From contig CAMYIQ010000139.1 in NCBI GenBank assembly GCA_947258465.1, forward strand, positions 1 through 7,369: a stretch of 7,369 bases of DNA, in the 5' to 3' direction. Both the position numbers and the translations under genes were made by a program. Source of the stretch: an uncultured Erythrobacter sp. GTDB lineage: Bacteria > Pseudomonadota > Alphaproteobacteria > Sphingomonadales > Sphingomonadaceae. The notes under the pieces were generated by a model. It was given only the letters and a program-made list of their open reading frames with translations, ran no database searches and was not told where the DNA came from. Shown piece after piece: positions 5,420 to 7,369 of this stretch; the first letter of the stretch is position 1; each line of letters starts with the position of its first letter.

Positions 5420-6730
5420 ATGTGGCTGCTCAACACATTCCTGAAAGCCGCGATCAGGCGCGGGCGGATGATCGTCACCGACCATGACGGCAAGACCTAT
5501 GAATTTGGCGCGCCCGAGGACGGCACAAAGCCGCTGCGTATCCGCCTGACGCATCGCAAAGCCGCCAACCATATCGCACGCTATCCGCAGGTCGGCGCGG
5601 GCGAGGCCTTCATGTGGGGCTGGCTCGAAGTGGAGGAACCGCACGATATCCGCGACCTCGTCCTGTTCGTGACCATGAACGCCAAGCGCGAGGGCGGTGC
5701 ATCGCTCAAGCCCAGGGGCCCCTTGCGCAAGGCGGCGCAGAAACTGCTCGCCAAGGCCGACAGCGTGAACCTGCGCGGCAAGGCCCGCAAGAATGCCGAG
5801 CACACCTACAACCTCACCCGCGAGCTGTACGAACGCTTCCTCGACGAGGACCGCCAATACACCATGGCCTATTACCGCGAGGATCCGGAGACGACCTCGC
5901 TCGAGAAGGCGCAGCTCGACAAGAAGGCGCACCTCGCCGCCAAGATGTACATTCAGCCCCCCAAAGACGGGAAACGCCAGCGTATCCTCGATATCGGCTG
6001 CGGCTGGGGCGGCTTCGCGCTCTACCTCGCGCGCCATTACGACGTCGAAGTCACCGGCGTCGCGCTTGCCCCTGACCAGATCGCCTTCTGCAAGGAACGC
6101 GCCGAGGAAGCGGGCCTCGCCGACCGCGTGACGTTCGAGCTGATGGACTATCGCGACGTGCAAGGGACCTTCGACCGGATCAGCTCGGTCGGCCTGCTCG
6201 AACATGTCGGCACGCCGCATTACCCGCAGTTCTACGAGCACACGAACCGCTTGCTGAAGCCCGACGGCGTGATGATCAGCCATTGCTGCGGCCGCACGGG
6301 GCCTCCCGGCTTCACCGACAAATGGACGCGCAAATACATCTTCCCCGGCGGCTACATCCCCGCCCTCTCCGAACTCGTCACTCAGAGCGAGAAGCATGGC
6401 TGGCAGGTCATGGATGTAGAGGCCATGCGCTTCCATTACAGCCACACGCTGGAGGAATGGTACAAGCGCACCGTGCTGCACCGGCGCGAGATCACCGAGC
6501 TTTACGACGAACGCTTCTACCGCATGTGGCTGTTCTACCTTGCCGGGGCCGAACAGAGCTTCCGCCACGGGACCATGGTCAATTGGCAGGTCCAGTATGT
6601 GCAGGACCGCGCAGCGATCCCCATGACGCGCGAATATATCGAAGCCGAAAGCGCACGGCTGCGCGCCGCCGACAAGGGCAAGGTGCCGCGCTGGCACCTG
6701 GACCCGGCCCTGCGCGAGGCGGCAGAGTAG
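5420..6730 (+). CDS. Cyclopropane-fatty-acyl-phospholipid synthase-like methyltransferase
   Basis: A 436-residue SAM-dependent enzyme of the CFA synthase family, expected to act at the inner face of the membrane on unsaturated acyl chains of phospholipids. The N-terminal ~120 residues are the family's lipid-binding-type domain. A linker with YNLTRELYERFLDEDRQYT leads into the catalytic domain. The SAM motif is ILDIGCGWGG (residues 189-198). Comparison with E. coli CFA synthase from memory puts Glu261 (LLEHVG), His288 (MISHCCG) and Tyr340 (RFHYSHTLEEW) at the bicarbonate-site positions Glu239, His266 and Tyr317, with nearly the same spacing. The Cys of the usual QYSCAYW motif is Met149 here (QYTMAYY). 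The product may therefore be a cyclopropane, methylated or other modified acyl chain. The ATG at 5420 follows AGGGGAGAGG. It is divergent from the DUF1801 gene; no obvious operon partner lies downstream. Confidence 0.88.
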   Translation: MWLLNTFLKAAIRRGRMIVTDHDGKTYEFGAPEDGTKPLRIRLTHRKAANHIARYPQVGAGEAFMWGWLEVEEPHDIRDLVLFVTMNAKREGGASLKPRGPLRKAAQKLLAKADSVNLRGKARKNAEHTYNLTRELYERFLDEDRQYTMAYYREDPETTSLEKAQLDKKAHLAAKMYIQPPKDGKRQRILDIGCGWGGFALYLARHYDVEVTGVALAPDQIAFCKERAEEAGLADRVTFELMDYRDVQGTFDRISSVGLLEHVGTPHYPQFYEHTNRLLKPDGVMISHCCGRTGPPGFTDKWTRKYIFPGGYIPALSELVTQSEKHGWQVMDVEAMRFHYSHTLEEWYKRTVLHRREITELYDERFYRMWLFYLAGAEQSFRHGTMVNWQVQYVQDRAAIPMTREYIEAESARLRAADKGKVPRWHLDPALREAAE

Positions 6731-6740
6731 TGCGCTGCGC

Positions 6741-6789
6741 GCCGGATCGCCGTGTAGGTGACACAAGGTGACAGGGGTGTCCGGCTTTT
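6741..6789 (+). terminator. Weak terminator-like stem after the CFA-like gene
   Basis: GCCGGA (6741-6746) can pair with TCCGGC (6780-6785), directly followed by TTTT (6786-6789). The loop is long (33 bases) and contains the tandem AGGTGACA repeats. The T-run after a GC stem, 10 bases past the stop codon, is suggestive only. Confidence 0.35.
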
Positions 6790-6842
6790 CCTACAGGTCA
6801 TCGCATTGAAATTGCAGGAGATGTTGGAAACAGGGTGACACA
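6757..6842. repeat. GGTGACA repeats and nested complementary segments between convergent genes
   Basis: AGGTGACA occurs twice at a 10-base interval (6756-6763 and 6766-6773). GGTGACACA occurs at 6757-6765 and again at 6834-6842, bounding the block. Inside it, ordered complementary pairs are seen: GTGTC (6777-6781) with GACAC (6837-6841), TTTCC (6787-6791) with GGAAA (6826-6830), and CATC (6799-6802) with GATG (6820-6823). The block is non-coding by every sign seen and could be a structured transcript end or a dispersed intergenic element. Confidence 0.45.
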
Positions 6843-6847
6843 TCCGG

Positions 6848-7369
6848 TCAATATTCCCAATCGCCGCCGTCATCCTCGTCCTCGTTCTCTTCCTCCGCAT
6901 CGTCCGCAACCCAGCGGGCTTCCTCCTCCGCTTCCAGCCGGAGCAGGTTATGCTCGCTTTCGTCGGCCCCGAAATGGTCGGGTCCGGTCTCGACTCGCTC
7001 CAGCAAACCGCGAAAGTCGGTCGAAGGATAGGCGCTGCCCGGATAGACCGCAGGCAGCTCCGCAGGGGCAGGCGTCGGCATGGCCAGCAGCGCAAGCGTG
7101 AGGCGCTCGTCGAACTTGCGCGAGGTGCCGACCAGCTCGCCCCCGGAATAATGCGGCACCTCCACCCCTTCGATCGCGCGTTCCAGCGCCGCGCGGTAGA
7201 GGCTGTGGCGCGCGCTGGCATAGGCCGCATCCCAGGCCCGGCCGAAGGGCTGTTCGCGCAGGCGCTGGCGCAGGCGATAGGCCGACTGGCGGCTCATCCC
7301 CACCCGCCGCGCCGCCTCGGCCACCGAATGGGTTTCCGCCAGCGCGACAAGGAAATCGACCTGCCGCGC
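6848..7369 (-). CDS. Helix-turn-helix protein with acidic C-terminal tail (5' end outside window)
   Basis: The frame is open to the right edge, so 173 residues are visible and the N-terminus is missing. Near the edge is a clear helix-turn-helix: SVAEAARRVGMSRQSAYRLR at about visible residues 15-34, with the Ala-Ala, Gly and Ser/Tyr pattern of DNA-binding HTH units. It is followed by a conserved-looking block with AWDAAYASARHSLYRAALERA, IEGVEVPHYSGGELVGTSRKFD and ERLTLALLAM. The middle is Pro-rich. The C-terminus is strongly acidic (many Glu/Asp, ending GGDWEY). Similar proteins are, from memory, common as hypothetical proteins in sphingomonads; their HTH plus helical layout also recalls phage terminase small subunits. 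Function, including whether it regulates transcription, is unknown. A GTG at 7324-7322 is in frame, but it lies inside the HTH and is unlikely to be the true start. Confidence 0.75.
   Translation of the reverse strand, partial: ARQVDFLVALAETHSVAEAARRVGMSRQSAYRLRQRLREQPFGRAWDAAYASARHSLYRAALERAIEGVEVPHYSGGELVGTSRKFDERLTLALLAMPTPAPAELPAVYPGSAYPSTDFRGLLERVETGPDHFGADESEHNLLRLEAEEEARWVADDAEEENEDEDDGGDWEY

Noticed and set aside
5336..6766. Very long open frame on the - strand opposite the CFA-like gene, in frame with the DUF1801 gene
   Set aside because: It is antisense to a gene with clear family motifs, has no recognisable domain, and the DUF1801 start is fixed by a strong Shine-Dalgarno at 5343-5350. 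It reflects GC-rich codon bias.
6756..6842. CRISPR-like array
   Set aside because: Only three short (7-9 base) repeat copies with unequal spacing; no repeat-spacer regularity and no cas gene.

Overview
The window looks like ordinary chromosome from a GC-rich alphaproteobacterium. The protein families and their style (PTR1-like SDR, 17-kDa-antigen-type glycine-zipper protein, DUF1801 protein, CFA-type methyltransferase, HTH protein with an acidic tail) fit Sphingomonadales best, probably near Erythrobacteraceae. This placement is an inference from protein similarity recalled from memory, not a database search. No rRNA, tRNA, CRISPR, transposase or phage gene was seen.

Layout. (1) 1-2037, + strand: three translationally coupled genes. 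These are the C-terminal part of rlmN (cut by the window edge), a small class I SAM-dependent methyltransferase, and a YiiM-type MOSC protein. (2) 2038-2621: a single-gene unit for a secreted glycine-zipper protein, closed by a good hairpin-plus-T-rich terminator. (3) 2650-4819, + strand: three genes overlapping by 4 bases each. They encode a pteridine-reductase-like SDR, a four-helix cytochrome b, and a Tat-exported molybdopterin oxidoreductase of the sulfite-oxidase fold with a lipobox. (4) 4898-5335, - strand: a DUF1801 protein, divergent from (5) 5420-6730, + strand: a cyclopropane-fatty-acid-synthase-like methyltransferase. (6) 6731-6847: a non-coding gap between convergent genes, with GGTGACA repeats and a nested set of complementary segments. 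(7) 6848-7369, - strand: an HTH protein cut by the right edge.

How the parts work together. The most coherent system is unit 3. A periplasmic, probably membrane-anchored, Mo enzyme would exchange electrons with the quinone pool through the cytochrome b encoded just before it. The first gene has the PTR1/FolM signature (TGxxxRxG, Asp 13 residues before the catalytic Tyr, YxxxK), so a pterin-reducing enzyme sits in the same transcript as a pterin-cofactor enzyme. A MOSC protein, also from a molybdenum-linked superfamily, is encoded about 0.6 kb upstream but is separated by its own unit and a terminator. The CFA-like enzyme is also notable: three of four inspected active-site positions are kept, but the position of the usual active-site Cys is Met. 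I see no clearly new defence or mobile system; the best candidates for novelty are unit 3 and the 6757-6842 element.
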